A stretch of DNA of 64,000 nt from Kocuria rosea subsp. polaris (GTDB taxonomy: Bacteria > Actinomycetota > Actinomycetes > Actinomycetales > Micrococcaceae). Positions 57,061-64,000 of this stretch are shown in pieces. The stretch covers positions 1 through 64,000 of the forward strand of contig MLDA01000017.1 of assembly GCA_023896275.1 (NCBI GenBank), read 5' to 3'. The notes under the pieces were generated by a model that worked only from the letters and a program-made list of their open reading frames with translations, was not told the DNA's origin and made no database searches. The position numbers and the translations under genes were made by a program. Each line of letters begins with the position of its first letter. The first letter of the stretch is position 1.

Positions 57061-57309
57061 ATGAGCATCGATACCCAATTAGCGGGCACGACGCCGGCCC
57101 CCGCAGGGGCACCCGCGCTCGAGGTCACCCGCGGCAATCCCACGCCCGAGGAGCTCGCGGCGCTGACCGCCGTCGTCCTCTCCCTGGGCGGCACCGAGGG
57201 CGTCGAACACCCGGGTCGTCGCACCCGCAAGGACACGATCCGGGACCGCGTGCGGCACAACCGCCGCATGGTCTCGATGCCGGGAGCCTGGCGCAGCGGC
57301 CGCTCCTAA
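57061..57309 (+). CDS. accE: Acyl-CoA carboxylase epsilon subunit
   Basis: 82-residue small subunit found with actinobacterial carboxyltransferase beta subunits. The core VTRGNPTPEELAALTAVVL is diagnostic, and the C-terminal tail is basic and Arg-rich (RRTRKDTIRDRVRHNRR). It strengthens alpha-beta complex formation in Streptomyces and mycobacterial enzymes. The ATG comes nine bases after the beta stop with AAGGAG in between, so the two are one operon. Confidence 0.9.
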   Translation: MSIDTQLAGTTPAPAGAPALEVTRGNPTPEELAALTAVVLSLGGTEGVEHPGRRTRKDTIRDRVRHNRRMVSMPGAWRSGRS

Positions 57310-57383
57310 ACAGGCTCGCGGCGACGCGCCGCCGCGGCCCGCCCGGCATTTATTCAATGCTTCGTTCACGATATGGTGGCGGC

Positions 57384-59102
57384 ATGACCCAGAGCACAAT
57401 CGAGGCCGAAGCCCGCCGCGCACCCACCCCCATCGACGCCGTGGCCAGCGCGTACTACCAGCGCACCCTGGACCTGAACCCGGATCTGGCCACCATCCTC
57501 GGCATCCCGGGAGGCGAGAAAGAATACGGCGACTACTCGCCCGCCGGACGCGAGGCCCAGGCCGACGCCGCCCGCGCCGCGCTCGACTCCCTGGCGGGCC
57601 TCGAACCCACCGATGAGATCGACGCCGTCACCCTCGACGCGATGCGCGAGCGGCTGGGACTCGAGCTCGAGATCCATGCCACGGGCCTCACCGAACTAAA
57701 CAACATCGCCTCACCCGCGCAGGAGATCCGCAGCATCTTCGACCTGATGCCGACGGAGACGGCGACCGACTGGGAACATATCAGCGGTCGGCTGACGAAC
57801 GTCCCGGCCGCCCTGGCCGGCTACACCGCGTCGCTGCAGGCCAGCCGCGACGCCGGCCTCGTCTCCGCGCGACGTCAGGTCGAAATCGTCATCGAGCAGA
57901 CACGCGAGTACGCCGCCGAAGACGGCTACTTCGAGCAGCTCGCACAGAACGCACAGGTCTCCGACGGCGAGTTGCCGGCCGAGCTGCGGGTCGACCTGAC
58001 CACCAACGCGCGGATCGCCGCGGAAGCCTACGGGGCGTTCGCGGACTTCCTCGAGGTCGAGCTTCTCGACGCCGCCCCGGTCAAGGACGCCGTCGGACGC
58101 GAGCTGTACGCGCTCATGTCCCGCCGCTTCCTGGGGGCAGCCGTCGATCTCGAAGAGACCTACGCGTGGGGCATCGGCGAGCTCGAGCGGATCATCGCCG
58201 AGCAGCACCGTGCCGCCGAGCAGATCCGCCCCGGCGCCACGATCGCCGAGGCCAAGGAGATCCTCAACGCCGATCCGGACCGCCAGTTGCACGGAACGGA
58301 TGCGCTGCGGGACTGGATGCAGGCACGCTCCGACGCCGCGTTGGCCGCGATGAAAGACGTGCACTTCGATATCCCCGCCCCCATGGATCGGCTCGAGTGC
58401 AAGATCGCCCCGACCCAAGAAGGCGGCGTCTACTACACCGGCCCCTCCGATGACTTCTCGCGCCCGGGCCGCATGTGGTGGTCCGTGCCCGCGGGTGAAG
58501 ACAGCTTCACCACCTGGGCGGAGACGACGACGGTCTACCACGAGGGCGTACCCGGCCACCACCTGCAGATCGCTACCGCGACGCGGCTGAAGGACACTCT
58601 CAACCCGTGGCGTCGCCACCTCTGCTTCACTTCCGGCCACGCCGAGGGTTGGGCCCTCTACGCCGAGCGGCTCATGCATCAGCTCGGATTCCTGGATGAT
58701 CCGGGTGACTACCTCGGCATGCTCGACATGCAGCGGATGCGGGCGGCGCGCGTCGTCTTCGACATCGGAGTCCACCTCGAACTGGCGATGCCCGAGGGGT
58801 GGGACGCCGAGCTGATGGGAGCGGGCGCCCCGGGGCAGACCTGGGACCCGGAGGTCGGCTTCGAGTTCCTGTCCCAGCACCTGGATCTCTCCGAAGGCCA
58901 GCTCAAGTTCGAGTTCACCCGTTACCTCGGTTGGCCGGGCCAGGCGCCGTCGTACAAGATCGGTCAGCGCCTCTGGGAGGAGATCCGCAGCGCCCGCGAG
59001 CAGCGCGAGGGTGAGAACTTCGATTTGCGAGCCTTCCACACCGACGCCCTGGCGGTCGGGTCCGTGGGGCTGGACACCCTGCGGCGCGCCCTGCTGGAGT
59101 GA
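57384..59102 (+). CDS. DUF885 family zinc-peptidase-like protein
   Basis: 572 residues of the DUF885 family, believed to be metallopeptidase-like. The zinc-site motif VYHEGVPGHHLQIAT is clear, followed by SGHAEGWALYAERLM and the late GWPGQAPSYKIGQRLW. The N-terminal half is helical, with repeated Asp/Glu/Ala helices typical of the family. No signal peptide is visible, so it acts in the cytoplasm. The ATG at 57384 is preferred over one at 57357, which would lie inside the probable promoter. Confidence 0.88.
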   Translation: MTQSTIEAEARRAPTPIDAVASAYYQRTLDLNPDLATILGIPGGEKEYGDYSPAGREAQADAARAALDSLAGLEPTDEIDAVTLDAMRERLGLELEIHATGLTELNNIASPAQEIRSIFDLMPTETATDWEHISGRLTNVPAALAGYTASLQASRDAGLVSARRQVEIVIEQTREYAAEDGYFEQLAQNAQVSDGELPAELRVDLTTNARIAAEAYGAFADFLEVELLDAAPVKDAVGRELYALMSRRFLGAAVDLEETYAWGIGELERIIAEQHRAAEQIRPGATIAEAKEILNADPDRQLHGTDALRDWMQARSDAALAAMKDVHFDIPAPMDRLECKIAPTQEGGVYYTGPSDDFSRPGRMWWSVPAGEDSFTTWAETTTVYHEGVPGHHLQIATATRLKDTLNPWRRHLCFTSGHAEGWALYAERLMHQLGFLDDPGDYLGMLDMQRMRAARVVFDIGVHLELAMPEGWDAELMGAGAPGQTWDPEVGFEFLSQHLDLSEGQLKFEFTRYLGWPGQAPSYKIGQRLWEEIRSAREQREGENFDLRAFHTDALAVGSVGLDTLRRALLE

Positions 59103-59175
59103 GCCACGGCACGCGGGTGTCACACTGCGCCACAATGGCTTCGCGGCAATAGACCCCGTCACCTATTGTCGCCGG

Positions 59176-60603
59176 GTGAGCACTCAAACTTCGGCCTCCA
59201 CGAAACCCCGCCTGCCCCGCTGGATGACGGCCTTCGGGCCCCAGGTCATCGCCGCACTGTTCGTCGGCGTCGCCCTGGGGCTCGTCGCCAAGGCGACCGG
59301 CAGCACCGAAGACGATCCGAACGCGCTGGGCCAGACCCTGCAGATCATCGGATCGTCCTACGTCTCGCTGCTGCGCACGGCCGTCATCCCGCTGATCTTC
59401 TTCGCGATCATCGCGTCGATCGCGAACCTCGCGCAGGTCTCCAACGCCGCCCGGCTGGCCTGGAAGACCCTGCTGTGGTTCGCGATCACGGCGCTGATCG
59501 CCGTCGTCATCGGCATCACGCTGGGCACGGTCTTCCAGCCGGGCGTGGGCACCGGCCAGGCGACGCCGGAGGGCTACGACGGCGGCACGGGCAGCTGGCT
59601 CGGCTTCCTCCAGGGCCTGATCCCGTCGAACTTCCTCGGTCTGGACGTCTCGGCGAAATACTCGGCGGACGAGGGCTCCGTCTCGACCCGCGTGAACTTC
59701 AACGTCCTGCAGATCATCGTGATCGCGATCGCCGTCGGCATCGCAGCCCTGAAGCTCGGTTCCGCAGCCGAGCCGTTCCTGAGCTTCTCCCGGTCCGTCC
59801 TGGCCATCATCCAGAAGGTCCTCTGGTGGATCATCCGCCTGGCGCCCCTCGGCACCGTCGGCCTGCTCGGCAACGCGACCGCAACGTATGGCTGGGACAC
59901 CATCGGCGCCCTCGGCAAGTACACCGCGGCCATCTACGTCGGCCTCGCCCTCGTGCTCTTCGTCGTCTACCCGGTCCTGCTGAAGGTCAACGGTCTCTCC
60001 TTCAAGAAATACTTCGCCGGCGCCTGGCCCGCGATCCAGCTGGCCTTCGTCTCGCGCTCCTCGATCGGCACACTGCCGCTGAGCCAGCGCGTGACCGAGC
60101 GGAACCTCGGCGTCCCCAGCGGCTACGCATCCTTCGCGGTCCCGCTGGGCGCGACGACGAAGATGGACGGCTGCGCGGCCATCTACCCGGCGATCTCGGC
60201 CATCTTCGTGGCCCAGTTCTTCAACGTCGACCTGAGCCTCATCCACTACCTGCTGATCGTGCTCGTCTCAGTCGTCGGCTCCGCCGCTACGGCCGGCACC
60301 ACGGGAGCGACGGTCATGCTGACGCTCACGCTGACCACCGTCGGCCTGCCGCTCGAGGGCGTCGCCCTGCTGCTCGCCGTGGACCCGATCCTCGACATGG
60401 GCCGCACCGCGGTCAACGTCGCCGGCCAGATCCTCGTGCCCACCCTCGTCGCCAAACGCGAAGGCATCCTCGACGAGGACACGTACAACGCCGCCAACCC
60501 GCTCGACCCCTTCGCCGACGAGGACAGCGAGGCCACTGAGGCCGCCGACTCAGAGACTGCGGGCGCGGACGACGACAAGGAACTCGTCGACGCCCGCAAC
60601 TGA
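59176..60603 (+). CDS. Dicarboxylate/amino acid:cation symporter (DAACS family)
   Basis: 475-residue transporter of the GltP/DctA fold with about eight helices and two re-entrant hairpins. The first hairpin motif is RSSIGTLPLSQ (SSxxTLP), helix 7 has GATTKMDGCAAIYPAI, and helix 8 reads AVDPILDMGRTAVNVAGQI, which carries the substrate-binding DxxRTxxN pattern. It imports dicarboxylates or acidic amino acids with sodium or protons. The start GTG at 59176 precedes STQTSASTKPRLPRW and lacks a clear ribosome site. A strong terminator follows the stop. Confidence 0.92.
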   Translation: MSTQTSASTKPRLPRWMTAFGPQVIAALFVGVALGLVAKATGSTEDDPNALGQTLQIIGSSYVSLLRTAVIPLIFFAIIASIANLAQVSNAARLAWKTLLWFAITALIAVVIGITLGTVFQPGVGTGQATPEGYDGGTGSWLGFLQGLIPSNFLGLDVSAKYSADEGSVSTRVNFNVLQIIVIAIAVGIAALKLGSAAEPFLSFSRSVLAIIQKVLWWIIRLAPLGTVGLLGNATATYGWDTIGALGKYTAAIYVGLALVLFVVYPVLLKVNGLSFKKYFAGAWPAIQLAFVSRSSIGTLPLSQRVTERNLGVPSGYASFAVPLGATTKMDGCAAIYPAISAIFVAQFFNVDLSLIHYLLIVLVSVVGSAATAGTTGATVMLTLTLTTVGLPLEGVALLLAVDPILDMGRTAVNVAGQILVPTLVAKREGILDEDTYNAANPLDPFADEDSEATEAADSETAGADDDKELVDARN

Positions 60604-60635
60604 TAGCGCCACCCGCACCTGCGGTCACAGCATCC

Positions 60636-60680
60636 AGCGCCGGCCGGCATCCTCACGATGAGGGTGCCGGCCGGCGCTTT
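60636..60680 (+). terminator. Factor-independent terminator after the symporter gene
   Basis: AGCGCCGGCCGGCATCCTC (60636-60654) pairs with GAGGGTGCCGGCCGGCGCT (60660-60678) around the five-base loop ACGAT, a 19-base-pair stem with one mismatch. TTT follows. It lies 33 bases after the stop of the symporter gene and separates it from the tetR unit. Confidence 0.88.
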
Positions 60681-60751
60681 GTGGTCACAACGCTCCCGCG
60701 ATCACCTGCACGAAACAGAGAACCGCGAAGTTCACTCCACTCATCACACGT

Positions 60752-60785
60752 TTTGCACGCTGTGCAAAGTTGCACGTAGTGTAAA
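60752..60785 (+). promoter_or_regulatory. Two abutting 17-bp operators before the tetR gene
   Basis: TTTGCACGCTGTGCAAA (60752-60768) is a perfect palindrome around GCT. It is followed directly by GTTGCACGTAGTGTAAA (60769-60785), a second, less perfect copy with GTA in the centre. The right copy ends three bases before the GTG start of the regulator, so bound protein would block transcription and initiation. TAGTGT (60777-60782) could be a -10 box placing the first base at or near the start codon. Confidence 0.7.
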
Positions 60786-60788
60786 GAT

Positions 60789-61487
60789 GTGAATCCGACA
60801 CGACGCGACATTCCGAGCCCCTTCGGTGCCGACGAGCCCGTCTCCCGCCGCGAGCTCAACAAGGCCGCGACGCGCGGCGCCATCGTCGCGGCCGCCGTCG
60901 ACATGCTGCGCACGCACCCCGACGAGCCCGTGACGGCGGACCGCGTGGCCGAGGCCGCCGGCGTGTCCCGCCGTACCTTCTTCAACTACTTTGGCTCGAT
61001 CGAGGCCGCGCTCAACGCCCCCATGGACGACTATCTCGAGCTCGCGGTCGCAAACCTCGGAACGATCACCGAGTGCACCGCCGCCGCAGAGGCGGCCGTC
61101 CGAGCGATCCGCGACACGACCGGCGCGGAGGCCCTGCGCCCCGTTGCCGAGCTTTTCCTGCTGGCCCAGTCCAACGCGCAGCTGGCCCGGCTCCAGATGG
61201 AATCGTGGAACACGTGTGCCGAACGGATCATGGGCATCCTCCAAGAGGCCGACGCCGACGTGCCGCCGCTCGCGGCCGCAGCTTTCGCCCAGGCCATCGT
61301 CGGCGCCGGACGCGCCGCCTTCATGTACTGGGGCCAGAACCTGCCACCAGCCGCCGCCGGGCACTCCGGGGCCGCGCTCGCGTTGGCACTGGCCCCCGAA
61401 TCCCTCGGGCGCTTGCAGGCCACGATGATCGAGGCGCTGACGCAATTGCGCGACGGTTTCCCCGCATTGCAGGCCCCGCCAGCCTAA
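60789..61487 (+). CDS. TetR family regulator of the MMPL transporter
   Basis: 232 residues. The N-terminal helix-turn-helix (ATRGAIVAAAVDML ... VTADRVAEAAGVSRRTFFNYFGSIEAAL) is typical TetR, followed by a ligand domain of about 150 residues with variable helices. Start is GTG at 60789 with no visible ribosome site; the message may be leaderless. It stands 60 bases before the MMPL gene on the same strand, behind two operator copies, so it probably represses both itself and the transporter. The ligand is probably a substrate of the transporter. Confidence 0.9.
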   Translation: MNPTRRDIPSPFGADEPVSRRELNKAATRGAIVAAAVDMLRTHPDEPVTADRVAEAAGVSRRTFFNYFGSIEAALNAPMDDYLELAVANLGTITECTAAAEAAVRAIRDTTGAEALRPVAELFLLAQSNAQLARLQMESWNTCAERIMGILQEADADVPPLAAAAFAQAIVGAGRAAFMYWGQNLPPAAAGHSGAALALALAPESLGRLQATMIEALTQLRDGFPALQAPPA

Positions 61488-61547
61488 GCACCCGGCTCGT
61501 CCGTCCCCAGCGACCAGCATTCTTCGACGCCTCGAAAGGCAATCACC

Positions 61548-64000
61548 ATGGCTTCCTTCCTCTATCGGCTCGGTCGGGCCGCCTTCCGTCGGCGCTGGTG
61601 GTTCATCTCCGCATGGGCGGCCGTCCTCGCCGTCGTCGCCTTGTGCGCCGGCCTGTTCATGGGCACCTTGACCAACCAGTTCTCGATTCCCGGAACCGAA
61701 ACGCAGCAGACCCTGGACCGGCTCAAACAGGAGCTGCCCGAAGCCGCGGGAGGGACCGGCACGATCGTCTTCCAGACCGACGACGGTCAGCCGTTCACGG
61801 AGGCGCAGAGGAACGCAGTCGCCGCCGCCCTCGGCGAGCTTGAACAGCTCGATCCGGTGCGCGAGGCCCGCGATCCGTTCGAGACGCAGCGGCAGCTCGA
61901 CGATGCGTTGGCGGAGCTGGACGAAGGCCGGACGCAGCTCGCGGAGGGCCGCACCGAACTCGAGGACGGCAAGCAACAGCTCGCCGACGGCAAGAAGCAA
62001 CTCGAGGAGGGCCGGGCCGACGTCGCGGACGGCTGGGAGCAGCTCGAGGCCGGTAAACAGGAGCTCGACGACGGCCGCGCCGAGCTGGAGGCCTCGCGCC
62101 CGGAGCTTGAGCAGGCCCGGACTCAACTCGCCAACGGCCGCGCCGAGTACCAGGCCGGCCAACAGAAACTGGAGAACGGCCGGGCCGAATACCGGGCCGG
62201 GAAGCAGCAGCTCGAGCAAGGCCGCGCCGACTACCAGAAGGGTCTCGCCGAATACCAAGCCGGCGTCGAGCAGTCCAAGGCCGGCGCGAAGCAGATCGCC
62301 GCCGCCGAACGGGAACTCGCGAACGGCCAGTCCGAGCTCGATGCCGGGCGAGAGCAGCACCAGGCAGGCGTCTCCCGTCTGACCTCCCAGCTCGGCGTGA
62401 AGACCCTTGACGAGGCCGCGCGAGCGTTCGACGCCCAGCAGGCGCAGCTGGATGCCGCCGCGGAGTCCGGCGAGATGTCGGATGCGGAGATCGCCGCGTC
62501 GCAGGCCCAGATCGACGAGGGCCGCGCCGCCGTCGAGCAACTGAAGACAACGGGCGCGCAGCTGGACGCCGGCCAGTCCGAGCTGGACGCCGGCCGTGCC
62601 ACCCTGGAGACGAAGCAGAAGGAACTGACGGCGGGCGAGAAGAAACTCGCCGACGCCAAACGCCAGCTCGACGCCGCGAAGGCAGAGATTGCAGACGGCC
62701 AGAAGGAACTCGACGCCGCCTCCGCGCAACTCACCGCGGGCCAAACGGAGCTCGACGCCGCGGCCGCACAACTCGCCGACGGCGAGACGAAGCTGGCCGC
62801 CGGCGAGCGCCAGTTCGCCGAGGGGCAAGCGAAGCTCGAAGCCGGCGAGGCAGAGATCGCCGCGAACGAGGCGCGGCTGACGGAGGCCGAGGAGAAACTC
62901 GACGCCGAGGCGGCGAAGATCCCGGAGGCAGAAGCCGAGATCGCGGACGGCGAGGCCGATCTCGCCGAGGCCGAAGCGCAGATCAGCCTCGGCGCACGCC
63001 AGGCGGCGTCGAGCGAGGGCCTGCGTTTTGTCTCGGCGGACGGCACGACGGCGGCGGCCGCCATCCAGCTCGTCGGCTCGACCGACGCCCTGACCCCGGC
63101 GGAGCGCGAGGAGATCCAGCGCGTCGCCGGCTCGGTCGGGACCGCCGGCGTCGACGTCGACTACTCGAAGGAGATCATCCAAGACCTCAGCGAGGTCTTC
63201 GGCGCCGCCGAGATCATCGGCATCGCTATCGCCGCGATCGTCCTGTTCGTCATGCTGGGTACCATCGTCGCGGCCGGCCTACCGCTCATCGTCGCGGTGC
63301 TCGGCGTCGCGGTCGGCGTCGGGTCCACGTTGGCGTTGTCGAGCGTGATCGAGATGGCCTCGATCACGCCGGCGCTGGCGCTCATGCTCGGCCTGGCGGT
63401 CGGCATCGACTATTCGCTGTTCATCGTGCACCGCCATCGCCGCCAGCTCCTCGACGGGATGGAGCTGGAGGAGTCGATCGGCCGCGCGACGGGGACCAGC
63501 GGCAACGCCGTCGTCTTCGCCGGGCTGACCGTCGTTATCGCGCTGGCCGCCCTCGTGGTCCCGGGGTTGCCATTCCTCTCGATTCTCGGCCTCTCGGCGG
63601 CGTTCACCGTGGCCGTCGCCGTCGTCATGGCCCTCACCCTGACCCCGGCGATCCTCGGAGCGCTCGGCCAGCGGCTGCTGTCCAAGAAGGCCCGCGCCCG
63701 CGCCGCGGCAGCCCGGGAGGCGGCGGCCGCACCGCACCCCGGCGCGTCGGCCGGAGGCGACGAGCAGGGTACAACGACGAAGCGCGGCTGGGGCGCCCTC
63801 GCTACCCGCCGCCCGTGGCTCACGACGATCGTCTCCGTCGCCGTCCTGGCCCTCATCGCGCTGCCAGCGCTGGAACTGCGCACGGCCCTGCCGGACGGCA
63901 GTGCCGAGCCCGAAGGCTCCAGCGCCAGGACGGCCCACGACGAGGTGGCCGAGCGTTTCGGCGCCGGCTACAACGGGCCGCTCATGGCCGTCGTCGACCT
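61548..64000 (+). CDS. MMPL/RND-type transporter with long heptad-repeat domain (3' end beyond window)
   Basis: Starts MASFLYRLGRAAFRRRWW; 817 codons are visible without a stop. TM1 is at about residues 19-41 (FISAWAAVLAVVALCAGLF). Between residues of about 113 and 483 lies a run of some 50 seven-residue repeats of the type QLxxGxx (AELDEGRTQLAEGRTELEDG). It should form a long extracellular coiled coil like that in YhgE/Pip and EsaA proteins. After it come helices with the MMPL core (GLAVGIDYSLFIVHRHRRQL, with Gly-Asp-Tyr). AAGG stands 12 bases before the ATG. The second half of the MMPL fold starts near the window end. Confidence 0.9.
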   Translation, partial: MASFLYRLGRAAFRRRWWFISAWAAVLAVVALCAGLFMGTLTNQFSIPGTETQQTLDRLKQELPEAAGGTGTIVFQTDDGQPFTEAQRNAVAAALGELEQLDPVREARDPFETQRQLDDALAELDEGRTQLAEGRTELEDGKQQLADGKKQLEEGRADVADGWEQLEAGKQELDDGRAELEASRPELEQARTQLANGRAEYQAGQQKLENGRAEYRAGKQQLEQGRADYQKGLAEYQAGVEQSKAGAKQIAAAERELANGQSELDAGREQHQAGVSRLTSQLGVKTLDEAARAFDAQQAQLDAAAESGEMSDAEIAASQAQIDEGRAAVEQLKTTGAQLDAGQSELDAGRATLETKQKELTAGEKKLADAKRQLDAAKAEIADGQKELDAASAQLTAGQTELDAAAAQLADGETKLAAGERQFAEGQAKLEAGEAEIAANEARLTEAEEKLDAEAAKIPEAEAEIADGEADLAEAEAQISLGARQAASSEGLRFVSADGTTAAAAIQLVGSTDALTPAEREEIQRVAGSVGTAGVDVDYSKEIIQDLSEVFGAAEIIGIAIAAIVLFVMLGTIVAAGLPLIVAVLGVAVGVGSTLALSSVIEMASITPALALMLGLAVGIDYSLFIVHRHRRQLLDGMELEESIGRATGTSGNAVVFAGLTVVIALAALVVPGLPFLSILGLSAAFTVAVAVVMALTLTPAILGALGQRLLSKKARARAAAAREAAAAPHPGASAGGDEQGTTTKRGWGALATRRPWLTTIVSVAVLALIALPALELRTALPDGSAEPEGSSARTAHDEVAERFGAGYNGPLMAVVD

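Noticed and set aside
57315-57345. GCGGCG/CGCCGC hairpin after the epsilon gene as a terminator
   Set aside because: Six-base arms in this GC-rich DNA arise by chance, and no T-run follows directly.
60744-63182. An 812-codon open frame on the minus strand opposite the MMPL coiled coil
   Set aside because: It is the shadow of a repetitive high-GC gene: the mirror image of seven-residue repeats gives a Leu/Gly/Arg-rich frame with no family features and no ribosome site.

Overview
The window looks like chromosomal DNA from a high-GC actinobacterium, most likely a member of the Micrococcales and plausibly Micrococcaceae (Arthrobacter/Kocuria-like). The reasons are the very GC-rich third codon positions, the many GTG starts and 4-base ATGA/GTGA overlaps, the acyl-CoA carboxylase beta+epsilon pair next to a short birA, a gatCAB operon, and a Ser/Thr kinase-FHA-PP2C locus of actinobacterial type. 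I see no tRNA, rRNA, insertion sequence, CRISPR array or prophage. No gene-free stretch exceeds 300 bases once starts are chosen.

Left part (1-8291): a histidine utilisation locus. hutI (cut by the window edge), hutF, an M20 amidohydrolase, a YjiH-type permease, hutU and an IclR-type regulator read leftward as one overlapping operon. hutH reads rightward from a shared control region full of inverted repeats. The permease probably imports histidine or a related compound, and the M20 enzyme may stand in for N-formylglutamate deformylase. Then come a lone RND/HAE1 exporter behind a palindromic operator (8321-11603) and a Tat-exported endo-arabinanase with a LacI-type and a CRP-like site in front (11619-12816).

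Middle left (12961-22700): mixed accessory genes. These are a secreted protein, a mismatch DNA glycosylase, a lipoprotein, the threonine catabolic pair tdh-kbl with a divergent LysR regulator, a lower-GC DUF4240 gene that overlaps the lysR 3' end antisense, an APH-fold phosphotransferase, a membrane-anchored protein and a GRAM-like protein. Next are gatCAB (22718-26079), a membrane glutaredoxin, an FtsX-type ABC exporter, and a hipBA toxin-antitoxin-type pair with two copies of a HipB-like operator 60 bases apart (29398-31010).

The centrepiece (31049-53311) is a long leftward gene set. It runs PH-domain protein, class III adenylate cyclase, a 2054-residue membrane-anchored Ig-like/fibronectin III protein, MoxR ATPase, DUF58, transglutaminase-like membrane protein, RDD-FHA, PP2C, zinc-ribbon-FHA, Ser/Thr kinase, FHA-like protein, ligA and an inositol monophosphatase. 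Most of these overlap by 4 bases. The set resembles the kinase-fn3-AAA-DUF58-transglutaminase-PP2C (PFNA) cluster described in bifidobacteria, but with extra FHA proteins. The transglutaminase-like protein has Asp where the catalytic Cys is expected. I read it as a phospho-threonine controlled surface-protein system whose function is not settled.

Right part (53401-64000): birA, an SDR dehydrogenase, an acyl-CoA carboxylase beta/epsilon operon, a DUF885 hydrolase and a dicarboxylate/amino-acid:cation symporter ending in a strong terminator. Last comes a TetR regulator with two abutting operators in front of an MMPL transporter that carries a long heptad-repeat extracellular domain and runs off the window end.
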